DNA of 45,427 nucleotides from Chitinophagaceae bacterium (GTDB lineage Bacteria; Bacteroidota; Bacteroidia; Chitinophagales; Chitinophagaceae): positions 1 to 45,427 of the forward strand of contig CANEWJ010000004.1 of assembly GCA_947442625.1 (NCBI GenBank). The letters run 5' to 3'. The translations under genes and the position numbers were made by a program. Under the pieces are notes generated by a model. The model saw only the letters and a program-made list of their open reading frames with translations, did no database searches and had not been told where the DNA came from. Position 1 is the first letter of the stretch. Each line of letters opens with the position of its first letter. Shown one piece after another: positions 9,484 to 20,535 of this stretch.

Positions 9484-12400
9484 TCATCGCATTAACAATA
9501 CGCTACCAGTTTGTTGAACCTTGTTTCCATTGATATCAATTCCCTCTGCTATCCAGAGGTAAGCATCCATCGGTTGTTGCCTTCCAAAACTCATTCCGTT
9601 CCATCCTTCTGCAGTTGTTCGGGTTTCGTAAACCAGTTTTCCGAATTTATTGAAAATCTTCATGTAGGTCAAAGATTTCATCCCTGCGATATAAGGATAG
9701 AGCACATCATTTACGCCATCTCCGTTTGGAGTGAAGGACTTGGGCACAAAAATATTCACCAGTGCTGAATCAAATACCAGCACCTTGATGGTGTCTACGG
9801 TTATACATCCTGCAGGCGAAGTCATTTTAATGTAATACGACTGGGTTTGGTTGTACGTGAAAACAGGATTGTTTATTCTGTAGAAATTAAGCCCCCACGA
9901 AGGTTGCCAATCATACGCATAATTGATGCCCTCAAACGTTCTGGCCTTGAGCTGAATAGGCCTGGCTGAGTTTGTACTCACCGTTTCCAGTTTCGCAGCA
10001 CGGATGGGCTCAGCAATCACGATCAGGCTGTCCTTTGAAATGGAATAGGTACAAGAAGGCACACTTGCCGAAAGGGTGATTTTCTTCAATCCTCCCCTCT
10101 TAAACATTGTTGTTGCATTGTATAACTTGGAGGAATCTTCTCCATTGAAATTCCATTTCCAGGTGATGTTTCTGACGGATGAAGTATCAGAATAATTGAC
10201 GAATTGTTTTACCGTATTGATACAATTGACAGGATCATTGGAGAATGAAATGCCAAACGTTTTCAGGTCTGCCATCCTGATGCTGTTGACGGTCATGTTG
10301 CTACAACCCAATGAATCAATCACCATTGCGGAATACTTACCCTCCATGTAGGCGTTGAAATTGACACTGTTGGCATTGTTGATCAGGGTATCATTCCTGT
10401 ACCATTGGTACACCTTGGCCAGTGGCGAGATAAACATGGGTTGGAACTGTCCAATACAGATAAGGGTTCCATTGGGCGCATTGATGGTATTCAATGGCAA
10501 TTTGTTCAATCGCTGAACAATGCTGGCAACCCCATTTGGAGATGAGCTTGTATCACTGGAGCAATACGCATCACTTACATTCATGATGGTCATCCGGTAT
10601 ACTGAATCTTTAGGGAGATTGGATTGAACAAAAATTGAATTGGGTTTTGAAAAGCCTCCAACCTGTGTAAGGAAGCCATCCTTGTTGTCAATATAACTGA
10701 TGGACCATGGGCCTGTTCCGGTAAAACTGAGGTTCAAGGTATCATTGGCATTAATGCAAACATTAGAAGGCCCTGTGAGCTTTACCCTTGGGGTTGGATT
10801 GACGGCAACCCTCAACTGGAAAGGATTACCCACACAGCCATTGGTGCTTGTCTGGACCTGATAACCAGCATATACAATGCTGTTGCCAGAATTGGACAAG
10901 GTTTGCGCTATACTTGACCTATAAGCGGTATCATTGGAAGTGTATCCGCCCAATGCAAACGAAGGATTCACTTCATTGAATTTCCATTTGTAAAGGGTAT
11001 TGCTGGGCACACCTGATGGGCTGAATATGATCTGTTTGCCATTACAACTGTTGGTATTCTGATCGCCAATTTTAGCAATGGGCTTAACAGTAACAAATAC
11101 ATTGAATGGTTTGAGTGCACAGACCGGATTAGAAGGAATGATGGTATACACCGCCAGTGCATTGGAGTTGATGCCGCTGTTCAGCGTATCATATACCAGG
11201 GTTTGCGGAGCAGTTTTCCGGGTGAAGCTGCTCAATGATCCTGATGGCAAAATGGTTGGAGCCTCCCAGGTATAGGTAGTGCGCATTGGCTCAAGATCAA
11301 CAGGCAGGCTGAACTGGCTTCCACTGCAAATGGTAATCTTCTGGTCTGGCACAATGGGTGCAGGATTAACGATGAAGGTTACAAACTGAGTACTGTCTGT
11401 ACATCCATTGAAAGTGGTCCTGTAGTTATAGGTAACCTTGACTGGATTGATGGTAGTATCCAGCAGGGTTTCATCAATTAGAAAACTTCCTCTTGAAGAC
11501 AGGTTGCTCAGTCCTGCTATATTGTCCCTGGTCCAGGTAAATATGGTACCTGGTGTCTTGCTGGTTGGGATATAGGTAAATGGTGTGCCACTGCATATAT
11601 CAGGCAATGATTTAGGACTGCTCAACACAGGGATAGGATTCACAACCACACTCAACTTGAATGGATTGCCCAAACACCCTCCTGAACTGGCTCCTGGAAT
11701 GATTGGCGTAAGGCTATACTCGGCAACTGATGGAAAATCGGTGAGGTTCTTGAGACTTCCTGTGACATTGGTTGCTGGGATGATGGTGTTTTCAGTTCCG
11801 CCAATCAATCCAACGCCCAGACTGGGCCTGCTCCATAGGAAAACAGCACCCACACTGTTGGGTGGGTTGATGTTGAAATTGGTGCCACTGCAAACAGGGG
11901 TTGTCTGGTCATTCAAGGTAAGTACAGGATTGACCACCTCATAAACAGTTTGCTGGTTGGTACATCCATTTGCCGTCATTGTAAATACATAGGGAACCTG
12001 CACCGTATTGAAAGTGGTATTGGTGAGCTTTTCGCTGATGCTGTTGAAGCCCTGTGTCAATGGTTCCGTTACCCCCACAACATAAGACCTGGACCAACTG
12101 AAACTCACATCCCTGGTGCTGCTGACAGGCGTATAATTAAAAAGGTTCTCAGAACAAATAGGCGTAGGCTTGATGGGGCTGGTAAGAATAGGCTGCGGAT
12201 TAACAACTACAGAAACAATTTGCGTTTTTGCATTCAAACATCCATTGTAAAGCAATGAAAACCGGTAGTTGACCGTAATCGGATCTCCTATGGAGTCTAT
12301 GAGCAATTCACTGATATCAGCATAGCCAGATGTAGCAGGATTTTGAAGCCCTGGTATCCCATCCCTTACCCAAATAAAGGCCGTTCCAGGAAAATTGCTG

Positions 12401-15228
12401 GTCGGCACATAATTCAAAGTGGTTCCACTACATATCGCAGGCAGGTTCAAGGGGCTGGTCAATGTTGCAGAGTTGGCTTTCACATTCACCTGTACAACAA
12501 AAGTACTGCCTACACAGCCGTTGGCAACAGGTGTGACACTGTAAAAGGCACGCCCGGTGGTTGTATCACTGTTGGTATTCCTAAGGGTCTGGCTGATCAA
12601 GTCCTGTAATGCATTTTGCGGAGAGCCTCCTGTTATTCCATTGCTGTAAGTAGGTTCTACCCATTTATACAATGATCCTGAAGGAAGATTGCTGGGCATG
12701 GCCACAGTGAATGGACTTCCGCTACAAACTGTTGAAACCAAGGTGTCTGTAATATAGGGGGATGCCTTCACTGTTACCACAATCGAAAATGGCTTTCCCA
12801 CACAATCACCAAACCTCGGCGTCATCTTGTAGGTGGACATCACATCAATGGAATTGGTAGTATTGGTCAATACCTGACTGAAACTGGGCACTGGCGTGGT
12901 TTGCGAACGGCCACCGAGTACGGCATTGGGTATATTGAATACCGGAGCATCCCAGGTATAGGTGGTGATAAAGGGCAAGGGAGATGGATTCATTGAAAAT
13001 GGATTCCCCGGACAAATAGTGGTATCCTTGTTCAAAATAGTAGGCGTTGGATTCACTGTCGCCACAAAAGTGAAAGGCTTACCCGGACAACCCTGTGCAA
13101 TCGGCGTAACAGTATAGGTGGCCTGTGAAATATTGTTGGAAACATCCAACAAATTTTGTGTTATGCTTTGTACTGGAGAGGTATTGGCAGAAGCGCCCAC
13201 CAGTGCATTGGCTGGAACAACCACAGGCAATCCCCAGGTATATGATGTGGTGATCCCAGTAAGATTACTGGTTGGAGAAGTGGAAAACTGTGCCCCACTG
13301 CAGGCAATCCTTGATGCAGTTGACACCACCGGCAAAGGCCTTACGGTAACCACCAAACTGAAAGGATTTCCTATGCAATTACCACTTTTGGGGACAACGG
13401 TGAATGAGGCATTTGCACCGGTACTTACACCAGTAAAATTCAAATTTCCAGTGATGGCTGTATCTCCCAAAAGATTGATATTCCTTTCTCCATCATTCAA
13501 AATAAGGCCTGTAGCAAGTGTAGGAGAACTCCAGGTATATGTAGTGCCTTGAGGAACAGGGTTGGGGGTAGAGATGAAATTATCATTGCTGCAGGCAACA
13601 AGGGTTTGTGTTCCTATAGCAACCACAGGATTTACCCTCATCACAATCTTGAAGGCAGGGCCTGCACAAGTGGTGGTAGGGCTGGGTGCAATGTTATAAA
13701 CAGTGCTAGGTGTTACCACATAGCTCGCAAAAGAGGTTGTTGTCCGCAAGTTGGTGAGGGAGGGAGCAAAAACAGTCTGGTTGGATTGGGCAGAAACACC
13801 TGTCCCTGCAAGCGATCCGGCAGGTTGTAACTGTGGCGTTGTCCAGTTATAAAAAGTAACCATCCCTGTCCCTGTTGGGGTGGGTGTGAGTGAACTGAAT
13901 ATGGGCAGCGATCCGCTGCATATCTGAAGTGTATCAGATGGGGGCGTGACCTTTGGCGTTGGGAAAACTGTCACAACAAGATCAAAAGGCTGGGAAGACT
14001 CACAATTTCCTGCTTTTGCAAAAATATTATATGTCGCGAATTGTGGCACCAAACCACGGTTGGTTAAAATTTGCGAAACAGGGGCATCCACATATTCGCC
14101 AGCTGCCTTGTTCAGCCCAGATCCACCCTTCAACAATGCTGTATCACTGTACTGCGGCGCTGACCAGGTATAAACAGTACTGGCTGGGATGATGGTACTC
14201 CCTGAAACACCCACAGGTGGAGAATACCGGAAAGGAGTTCCACTGCATGCCACTGTTGTCTGGGTTGCCAGCAACTGTGGCCTGGGGTTTACAGTAACAG
14301 TATACTGAATGGAAGAAGTAGCCGCACAGTAGGCAGTATTGCTTGTGAGGATATAGGGGTAAATGGGTGTCAGGCTGTACGTTACACTGATAGGAAGTGC
14401 TGTCGAATTGATAATCTTCTGTTGGTTAAAGTTACCCAACTTAGACACTGGATTGGTAACTTGATAGGTTCCGGCAGTTATCCCTGACAGCCCGGCTGCA
14501 AATGGGACAGCCCAAATCATGTTAACACCACTGCTGATCTGGGTTTTGGGGATGAAAGCCTTGATGCCTACATCACTACAAATAGTGTCATATATATTGA
14601 ATTCAGTAATGACTGGCGTAGGATTTATTTTATACGTCAGCGTATCCTGCACAAGACAACCAATGGCTGAATACATTGAAATAATAAAAGGAATATTGGC
14701 AACAGATCCAGTGGTGTCAATAATATTATCTGTGATGTTCTGAGAGTTTCCTCTTGCTTCCGGACTACCCCAAATGGTATTCCTTATCCAACTGAACCCT
14801 CCTGTTGTTTGCAATGCTCCAGAAACACCTACATTAAAGTTGATGCTGCCGCATCCATTGGCATAAGTACTCCAGGTACTTTTGTTATTAATAAAAGGAA
14901 GTGCGAGAATATCAATGGTAAGGTTATAAATTTTTGCATCCGATGCAGTTACCCTTAAGACCAATCGCCCATTACCAGCAGAGTTTACCAGCCCTATGTT
15001 TTGGGTTACGGTAGGCGAAGCCGTTGGTTGGGGGGTATGGTTTTTTACGTTGATAGCGCCTGCAACCGTCCAGGTAAAGGTAACTCCAGGTGCGAGTGTT
15101 CCAAAGGATGTGGAAAAGTCCCTGGACGTACCCGGACAATAATCACTCACGGTAACATTGATCTGCCCATTTATCGATGTAAAAGCAAAGGCAAAAATCA
15201 GGGGAAGTAAAAATTTACGTATCAGCAT
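9484..15228 (-). CDS. Giant (1914 aa) surface/adhesin-like protein with about 12 PKD-like repeats and gliding-motility-associated C-terminal (T9SS type B) domain
   Basis: Signal peptide; repeated segments VVNPxPxxxxxxxICSGxPF...GCxGxPF; C-terminal IFVPKSFTPNGDGVNDVLYPYIAGMKSLTYMKIFNKFGKLVYETRTTAEGWNG. Confidence 0.94.
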   Translation of the reverse strand: MLIRKFLLPLIFAFAFTSINGQINVTVSDYCPGTSRDFSTSFGTLAPGVTFTWTVAGAINVKNHTPQPTASPTVTQNIGLVNSAGNGRLVLRVTASDAKIYNLTIDILALPFINNKSTWSTYANGCGSINFNVGVSGALQTTGGFSWIRNTIWGSPEARGNSQNITDNIIDTTGSVANIPFIISMYSAIGCLVQDTLTYKINPTPVITEFNIYDTICSDVGIKAFIPKTQISSGVNMIWAVPFAAGLSGITAGTYQVTNPVSKLGNFNQQKIINSTALPISVTYSLTPIYPYILTSNTAYCAATSSIQYTVTVNPRPQLLATQTTVACSGTPFRYSPPVGVSGSTIIPASTVYTWSAPQYSDTALLKGGSGLNKAAGEYVDAPVSQILTNRGLVPQFATYNIFAKAGNCESSQPFDLVVTVFPTPKVTPPSDTLQICSGSLPIFSSLTPTPTGTGMVTFYNWTTPQLQPAGSLAGTGVSAQSNQTVFAPSLTNLRTTTSFASYVVTPSTVYNIAPSPTTTCAGPAFKIVMRVNPVVAIGTQTLVACSNDNFISTPNPVPQGTTYTWSSPTLATGLILNDGERNINLLGDTAITGNLNFTGVSTGANASFTVVPKSGNCIGNPFSLVVTVRPLPVVSTASRIACSGAQFSTSPTSNLTGITTSYTWGLPVVVPANALVGASANTSPVQSITQNLLDVSNNISQATYTVTPIAQGCPGKPFTFVATVNPTPTILNKDTTICPGNPFSMNPSPLPFITTYTWDAPVFNIPNAVLGGRSQTTPVPSFSQVLTNTTNSIDVMSTYKMTPRFGDCVGKPFSIVVTVKASPYITDTLVSTVCSGSPFTVAMPSNLPSGSLYKWVEPTYSNGITGGSPQNALQDLISQTLRNTNSDTTTGRAFYSVTPVANGCVGSTFVVQVNVKANSATLTSPLNLPAICSGTTLNYVPTSNFPGTAFIWVRDGIPGLQNPATSGYADISELLIDSIGDPITVNYRFSLLYNGCLNAKTQIVSVVVNPQPILTSPIKPTPICSENLFNYTPVSSTRDVSFSWSRSYVVGVTEPLTQGFNSISEKLTNTTFNTVQVPYVFTMTANGCTNQQTVYEVVNPVLTLNDQTTPVCSGTNFNINPPNSVGAVFLWSRPSLGVGLIGGTENTIIPATNVTGSLKNLTDFPSVAEYSLTPIIPGASSGGCLGNPFKLSVVVNPIPVLSSPKSLPDICSGTPFTYIPTSKTPGTIFTWTRDNIAGLSNLSSRGSFLIDETLLDTTINPVKVTYNYRTTFNGCTDSTQFVTFIVNPAPIVPDQKITICSGSQFSLPVDLEPMRTTYTWEAPTILPSGSLSSFTRKTAPQTLVYDTLNSGINSNALAVYTIIPSNPVCALKPFNVFVTVKPIAKIGDQNTNSCNGKQIIFSPSGVPSNTLYKWKFNEVNPSFALGGYTSNDTAYRSSIAQTLSNSGNSIVYAGYQVQTSTNGCVGNPFQLRVAVNPTPRVKLTGPSNVCINANDTLNLSFTGTGPWSISYIDNKDGFLTQVGGFSKPNSIFVQSNLPKDSVYRMTIMNVSDAYCSSDTSSSPNGVASIVQRLNKLPLNTINAPNGTLICIGQFQPMFISPLAKVYQWYRNDTLINNANSVNFNAYMEGKYSAMVIDSLGCSNMTVNSIRMADLKTFGISFSNDPVNCINTVKQFVNYSDTSSVRNITWKWNFNGEDSSKLYNATTMFKRGGLKKITLSASVPSCTYSISKDSLIVIAEPIRAAKLETVSTNSARPIQLKARTFEGINYAYDWQPSWGLNFYRINNPVFTYNQTQSYYIKMTSPAGCITVDTIKVLVFDSALVNIFVPKSFTPNGDGVNDVLYPYIAGMKSLTYMKIFNKFGKLVYETRTTAEGWNGMSFGRQQPMDAYLWIAEGIDINGNKVQQTGSVLLMR

Positions 15229-15249
15229 TTCAGCAAATTGTCGTTAATA

Positions 15250-16170
15250 TTATTTCGCAGGAGTGATGATGATATTCCTGTATTCAATCGGTCCATGATC
15301 TCCTTGCAACATGATGGGTCCGGGTTCGCCTTCCTTGCTGTCCAAGGCCCCACCGGTGATGCCGGGAATGATCTGGTCGGTGATGATCTTTTTTCCATTC
15401 GCCACAACCGTCACCCTTCTTCCAACCAGTGTTATATCGTAGGTCTGCCACTCTCCTGGTGCTTTTGCGGCCATTTCATTGGGTGTGATGAACCCATAAA
15501 TGCCTCCGAAAAAGGTTGAGGAGGGTTCTTGTCCCCTGCTATCCTCCACTTGAATCTCATACCTACCCCTCAGGTAAACGCCACTGTTGCTGCCTTCAGG
15601 ATACCTGAACTCAATATGCAATATAAAATCATTGAATTTCTGATCGGTGATGATATTGGCGCCTGATTGGGGGCTTTTCATGATGCCGTTTTCTGCAACC
15701 CACTGATTTTTCTTTTTAGACGCATGCCAGCCATCAAGGTTTAATCCGTTGAAAATGTTAATGGGTTCACCCCAGGTCACGGGTGACGTTCTTTTGAGCA
15801 AAGGAGCCCTTTCTCCGATAAGCGTTTGCCGCTGTCCCTTGCTGCTTAAGATGGTTCCAGTCAATTTATCGTCCTTTAGTACTGCTTCAAAAGCCATGTC
15901 CTTATCGGTATCTTCCCACTGTGGAGGTATGCTGAAGCTGATTTTACCATCAACAAAATTCACTTTGGATATGGGCCTTGCACTGCCCCCTTCGGCAACA
16001 AAATAACCCACAAGGGTCTTGATGCCAGAAAGCTTTACCTCAAGCCATGATGGTACCACTTTATCACCTAAATCCACCATCAGATCCCAGCGACCAATCG
16101 GTGATTCATTTTGGGCACTGACACAAGAAATGGTTGATGAAAGCAAAAAAACCACCATCAATCTGCGCAT
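15250..16170 (-). CDS. DUF1080 (3-keto-disaccharide hydrolase-type, concanavalin-like fold) secreted protein
   Basis: WGEPINIFNGLNLDGWHASKKKNQWVAENGIMKSP...SNSGVYLRGRYEIQVEDS; start taken at internal ATG with signal peptide. Confidence 0.88.
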   Translation of the reverse strand: MRRLMVVFLLSSTISCVSAQNESPIGRWDLMVDLGDKVVPSWLEVKLSGIKTLVGYFVAEGGSARPISKVNFVDGKISFSIPPQWEDTDKDMAFEAVLKDDKLTGTILSSKGQRQTLIGERAPLLKRTSPVTWGEPINIFNGLNLDGWHASKKKNQWVAENGIMKSPQSGANIITDQKFNDFILHIEFRYPEGSNSGVYLRGRYEIQVEDSRGQEPSSTFFGGIYGFITPNEMAAKAPGEWQTYDITLVGRRVTVVANGKKIITDQIIPGITGGALDSKEGEPGPIMLQGDHGPIEYRNIIITPAK

Positions 16171-16290
16171 ACTTAGAAAGGAAGCATTTTGGAAAATACT
16201 CATATTGCTTTGGTTATTGGGAGAACAAGTTAATGAAATCAGTCGAAAAACCATAAAAATCAAATCTTAATGTATCTTACTTTTCCGAAT

Positions 16291-19200
16291 ATGAAGATCT
16301 CAGGTAAAATCATCATAACAGTCCTGCTCTATATTGGCTCCATCAAGGGCTATTCACAGGCAGATACCCAGTTCTGGTTTGCAGCACCCGACCTGCAACA
16401 GGCCCATGGAGACAGGCCGATTTTCCTTAGGATGGCGGCCTCCAAGCTTGCTGCAACCGTCACAATTTCCATCCCCGCCAATGCAGGGTTCATACCCATT
16501 TCAATAAACATTGCCGCCAACAGTTCCCAGTCTGTAGACCTCACCCCATTTATTGGAATCATTGAAAATGGGCTACCCAACACTGTATATCAAAGAGGTC
16601 TGTTGATCACGGCAACTGTTCCCATTGCCTGTTATTATGATATTGCCCATAACAACAATGGTGATATCTATGCCCTAAAAGGCAAAAATGCCCTGGGGAA
16701 AAAGTTCACCATCCCTTTACAGATGGATTTCAACAACAGAATAGCGCCAAATACAACCTATACAACAGATTTTATCATTGTTGCCACTGAAGACAATACG
16801 AACATCACCATCAGCCCCAAAAATGCACTGATTGGAAGGGCCGGGCCTTTTACCATCGTACTCAACCGAGGAGAGACCTATGTGTGTAGCTCTACAAGCA
16901 ACGTAGGGTCTTTGAAACCAGGTGGAACAACCGTGGTTTCAAACAAGCCCATTGCCATATCCACAAAAGATGATTCCATTGCTCTACCCAGCCAAGGCTG
17001 TTCTGACACAGCGGGCGACCAATTGCTGCCGGATGATCTTGCAGGAAATGAGTTCATCGTTGTCAAAGGATACCTGAACAGCACCCCAGACCACTACTAT
17101 GTATATGCCACAAGCAATGCAACAACCATTAAAATCAACGGCAACAATGTTGGCACCATCAATGCTGGGGAATACTACACGGGCAAGCTGACGGATGTTT
17201 CTTGTTATATAGAATCCGATAAGCCAACCCATGTATTTCACATCACGGGTTTTGGGTGTGAAGTGGGAGGTGCCGTCATTCCTCCTATCAGGTGTACAGG
17301 CTCCACATCTGTCAATGTTACAAGGGCAACCTCAACAGATGCATTTTATGTGAATGTCATTTCACCGTCAGACATCATCAACAGTTTCAAATTGAATGGG
17401 TCTTCAACACTGATTGACGCATCACAATTTCAAGCCATCCCGGGAACAGGAGGAAAATGGTTGGCATCAAGGATTACCATACCTACAAATGTGGCCGGTG
17501 CAGGACAGACAGTGACGGTGGAAAACCCCAACGGTAAATTCCATGTTGGCATCATCCATGGAAGCCCCACAGGTACCACCCGGTATGGCTTCTTCTCAGA
17601 TTTCAGCAGCAATACCATTGTGCTCAAGAACCAGGAAGATTCAACAAAAGAATTGAGTGATAGCATCACACTTTGCAACAGGAGCAATACCAGGATCAAT
17701 GCCAAGAATTTCAGTGCAGACACCTATCGCTGGACGGGGCCCAATGGTTTCAGCAGCGACAGTTCCATGCTGATCATCAATCCCTACCAGTCTAAGGATA
17801 CAGGGATGTATACCATCACCACATCAGGGGCTGGTTGTGGCACGGCTGTGGACAGCATCAGGCTCTTCATCGATCAGCCGCTTGCCGATTTTCAGCTATC
17901 TACCAATGGTTGCGCTCAGGATGGTGTATCCTTCACAACGCCCGCCAGTGCCGGTGTGCGGTGGGTATGGGATTTTGGCAATGGAAAAAAACTCGATACC
18001 AACAGTGCACTGATTCCACCAGTGGTGCTCGGACTTGCGGGTGATGTCCCCGTCAAACTCAAGGTGGGTTCCCCACGAGGATGCTTCTCTGATGATGTCA
18101 CAAAAACAGTTAAGTTGTCATCCAAACCGCTGCCCGCCTATACGGTGCCGAGCATCACCTGCATCAATACCAATATCACTTTCAAAGACGCTTCCACCAT
18201 CCAGTCCGGCACTATTGTAAAGTGGAGATGGAACCTCGACAATGGGGCTGGGTTCAAAGAGTATACAAACAACGGTGATCAGGTCAGTCCTTATTCTAGC
18301 TTCGGGGCCAAAAATGTGCGGCTCGTGGCGGAGTCCCAAACAGGTTGCGTCAGTGATACCTTCAGGCTCAACAGCTTTGTCGTGAACCCATTGCCTGTTC
18401 CGGGTTTTGTCGTCCCAGAAGTTTGTCTCGATGATGCAAAAGCAAAATTCATTGACAGCACCAAAAGCCCCGATGGCTTTACCGGGTTTTCATACAAGTG
18501 GGCCTTCAACACAGGCAATCCGCCTGTTGCCAATGGCCCAACCTTTACAGCAGCCAATACTACAGAAAAAGATCCTTCGATAAAGTACAATGCCACAGGG
18601 CAGTACCTGGTGAAGCTGGTGGTTGAGTCAAGGGGTTGCAGCGATTCCATCAGCCAATCGTTTAAAGTTTTTGGCACCAACCCAACACCGGCCTTTGACA
18701 TCCTTGCGCCAGACTCGCTCTGTGGCAACGACTCCGTAAGAATCGTCAACCGATCTACCATTGATTTTGATAACGTCACAAGACTGGAGATCTACTGGGA
18801 CCTCAACAATCCTGCATTGAAAACCATTGATGAGAACCCTTTCGTTGGCAAGGTCTATGCCTTCCGGTATACCGACTTCCAGTCGCCCCTCACAAAATCA
18901 TTTGGCGTAACCCTCAGGGCCTTCTCCGGAAATGCTTCCTCCTGCAGCAAGGCCATCACCAAAACAATCACCGTCAATGCCAGCCCCAGGGTAGGTTTTA
19001 CTCCCATGCCGGGCATCTGTCTTGATGCTGTGCCAAGACAGATCACGCAAACATCATTTGATCCCATTGTGCCGGGAACATTTGTTTTTGCAGGAAAGGG
19101 GGTCAGCAATACTGGCCTTTTTGATCCGGCTGCTGCAGGTGTGGGAACGCATATGATTAAATATGTTTACAGTTCTTCAGCAAGCGTTTGCAAAGACTCT

Positions 19201-20514
19201 GCTTCCCGCAACATCACCGTATGGCCCTTGCCCACAGCAGACTTTACCATATCAACCCTCAACTGTGAGAAGAACCCCATCAGCTTTACCAGCACCGCAA
19301 CCACTGCCGTTGGCAAGCTTGCCAAATGGGTATGGAACTTTGGGGATGCAACAACACCTGTCAATGCCCTCAATGGTAATCCTGTGCCGCATGCCTTTGC
19401 CGTGTATGGAAAATACACCATCTCCCTTGTTGTTACTTCGGATAGTGGTTGTGTGAGCCAGCCAAAAAACATCCCCCTTGATGTGTTTGCGTTGCCAAGG
19501 CCAGCCTTCGATCTGCCCAACGTCTGTCTGCCTGAAGGAAGGGCCCTGTTCAACAACAATACCACCATCCCCGATGGTACCGATAACCTCCTGACCTACC
19601 GATGGAACTTCGGTAATCCACGCAACAGCAATCCTGCTGTGGTAAAAAATGGCCTCCACAATTACAGTGCAACAGGGCCCTACAATGTGCAGCTCATCGT
19701 TACCAGCAACAAAAACTGCAAAGACTCCCTGACCCAACAACTGGTAACGGTGTACGAGCAACCCAAGGCAGGCTTCGCTTCCGAAGACTCCCTCTGTCTG
19801 GGAAACATCCTACGCTTTACAGACAGCAGCAAAACAAAAAATGGTGTCTTCAACAAATGGTTCTGGAACTTCGGGGACGCAGCAACAGCAACTCTACAAA
19901 ACCCTGCACACCGCTACACCACAGCCTCCATCAATACCATCACCTTCTTCGCTCAAACAGACCTGGGGTGTTATACCGATACCATCAAAAAACAAATCGA
20001 AGTATTTGCTTATCCTGTCATCTCTGCAGGACCAGACCTCTTCGTCCTTGATGATGGACAGAAAAAAACAAAAGCCACTGCAACAGGAAGAATCATCTCC
20101 TACACCTGGACACCGTCCATCTACCTCAGCGATACCACCATCCTGCAACCCACCATCATCAAACCAAAAGAAGATACCTACTACTACCTCGCCGTAAAAG
20201 GAAGAGGCGACTGCATCAGCCATGATACACTCTTCATCGTATCACTGGCCATGCCTAAACCACCCAATACCTTCACACCAAACGGCGATGGCATCAACGA
20301 CACTTGGGAAATCAAATACCTCGATCAGTATGAAGGATGTGTGGTGGAAATTTATTCAACAACAGGTCAGCTGGTGTTCAGGGATACGGGATATACCCAA
20401 CCTTGGAACGCCACATACAAAGGCCAGGCTGTTCCTGCAGGAACCTATTACTACGTCATCGATCCAAAGAATGGAAGAAAGAAAGTTGCAGGGTATGTGA
20501 CAATTTTACGGTAA
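16291..20514 (+). CDS. Giant (~1400 aa) IgGFc-binding-N-like / PKD-repeat protein with gliding-motility-associated C-terminal domain
   Basis: N-terminal TQFWFAAPDLQQAHGDRPIFLRM...; PKD motifs WVWNFGDATTP, YRWNFGNP, KWFWNFGDAATATLQNPAHRY; C-terminal PPNTFTPNGDGINDTWEIKYL...VEIYSTTGQLVFRD (ORF may begin at 16270). Confidence 0.92.
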   Translation: MKISGKIIITVLLYIGSIKGYSQADTQFWFAAPDLQQAHGDRPIFLRMAASKLAATVTISIPANAGFIPISINIAANSSQSVDLTPFIGIIENGLPNTVYQRGLLITATVPIACYYDIAHNNNGDIYALKGKNALGKKFTIPLQMDFNNRIAPNTTYTTDFIIVATEDNTNITISPKNALIGRAGPFTIVLNRGETYVCSSTSNVGSLKPGGTTVVSNKPIAISTKDDSIALPSQGCSDTAGDQLLPDDLAGNEFIVVKGYLNSTPDHYYVYATSNATTIKINGNNVGTINAGEYYTGKLTDVSCYIESDKPTHVFHITGFGCEVGGAVIPPIRCTGSTSVNVTRATSTDAFYVNVISPSDIINSFKLNGSSTLIDASQFQAIPGTGGKWLASRITIPTNVAGAGQTVTVENPNGKFHVGIIHGSPTGTTRYGFFSDFSSNTIVLKNQEDSTKELSDSITLCNRSNTRINAKNFSADTYRWTGPNGFSSDSSMLIINPYQSKDTGMYTITTSGAGCGTAVDSIRLFIDQPLADFQLSTNGCAQDGVSFTTPASAGVRWVWDFGNGKKLDTNSALIPPVVLGLAGDVPVKLKVGSPRGCFSDDVTKTVKLSSKPLPAYTVPSITCINTNITFKDASTIQSGTIVKWRWNLDNGAGFKEYTNNGDQVSPYSSFGAKNVRLVAESQTGCVSDTFRLNSFVVNPLPVPGFVVPEVCLDDAKAKFIDSTKSPDGFTGFSYKWAFNTGNPPVANGPTFTAANTTEKDPSIKYNATGQYLVKLVVESRGCSDSISQSFKVFGTNPTPAFDILAPDSLCGNDSVRIVNRSTIDFDNVTRLEIYWDLNNPALKTIDENPFVGKVYAFRYTDFQSPLTKSFGVTLRAFSGNASSCSKAITKTITVNASPRVGFTPMPGICLDAVPRQITQTSFDPIVPGTFVFAGKGVSNTGLFDPAAAGVGTHMIKYVYSSSASVCKDSASRNITVWPLPTADFTISTLNCEKNPISFTSTATTAVGKLAKWVWNFGDATTPVNALNGNPVPHAFAVYGKYTISLVVTSDSGCVSQPKNIPLDVFALPRPAFDLPNVCLPEGRALFNNNTTIPDGTDNLLTYRWNFGNPRNSNPAVVKNGLHNYSATGPYNVQLIVTSNKNCKDSLTQQLVTVYEQPKAGFASEDSLCLGNILRFTDSSKTKNGVFNKWFWNFGDAATATLQNPAHRYTTASINTITFFAQTDLGCYTDTIKKQIEVFAYPVISAGPDLFVLDDGQKKTKATATGRIISYTWTPSIYLSDTTILQPTIIKPKEDTYYYLAVKGRGDCISHDTLFIVSLAMPKPPNTFTPNGDGINDTWEIKYLDQYEGCVVEIYSTTGQLVFRDTGYTQPWNATYKGQAVPAGTYYYVIDPKNGRKKVAGYVTILR

Positions 20515-20535
20515 TTTTTTGCGCTGGAACAACAC

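Noticed and set aside
18291-19761. Several minus-strand ORFs of 84-169 aa
   Set aside because: Antisense shadows within the 16291-20514 giant CDS; no domain signal
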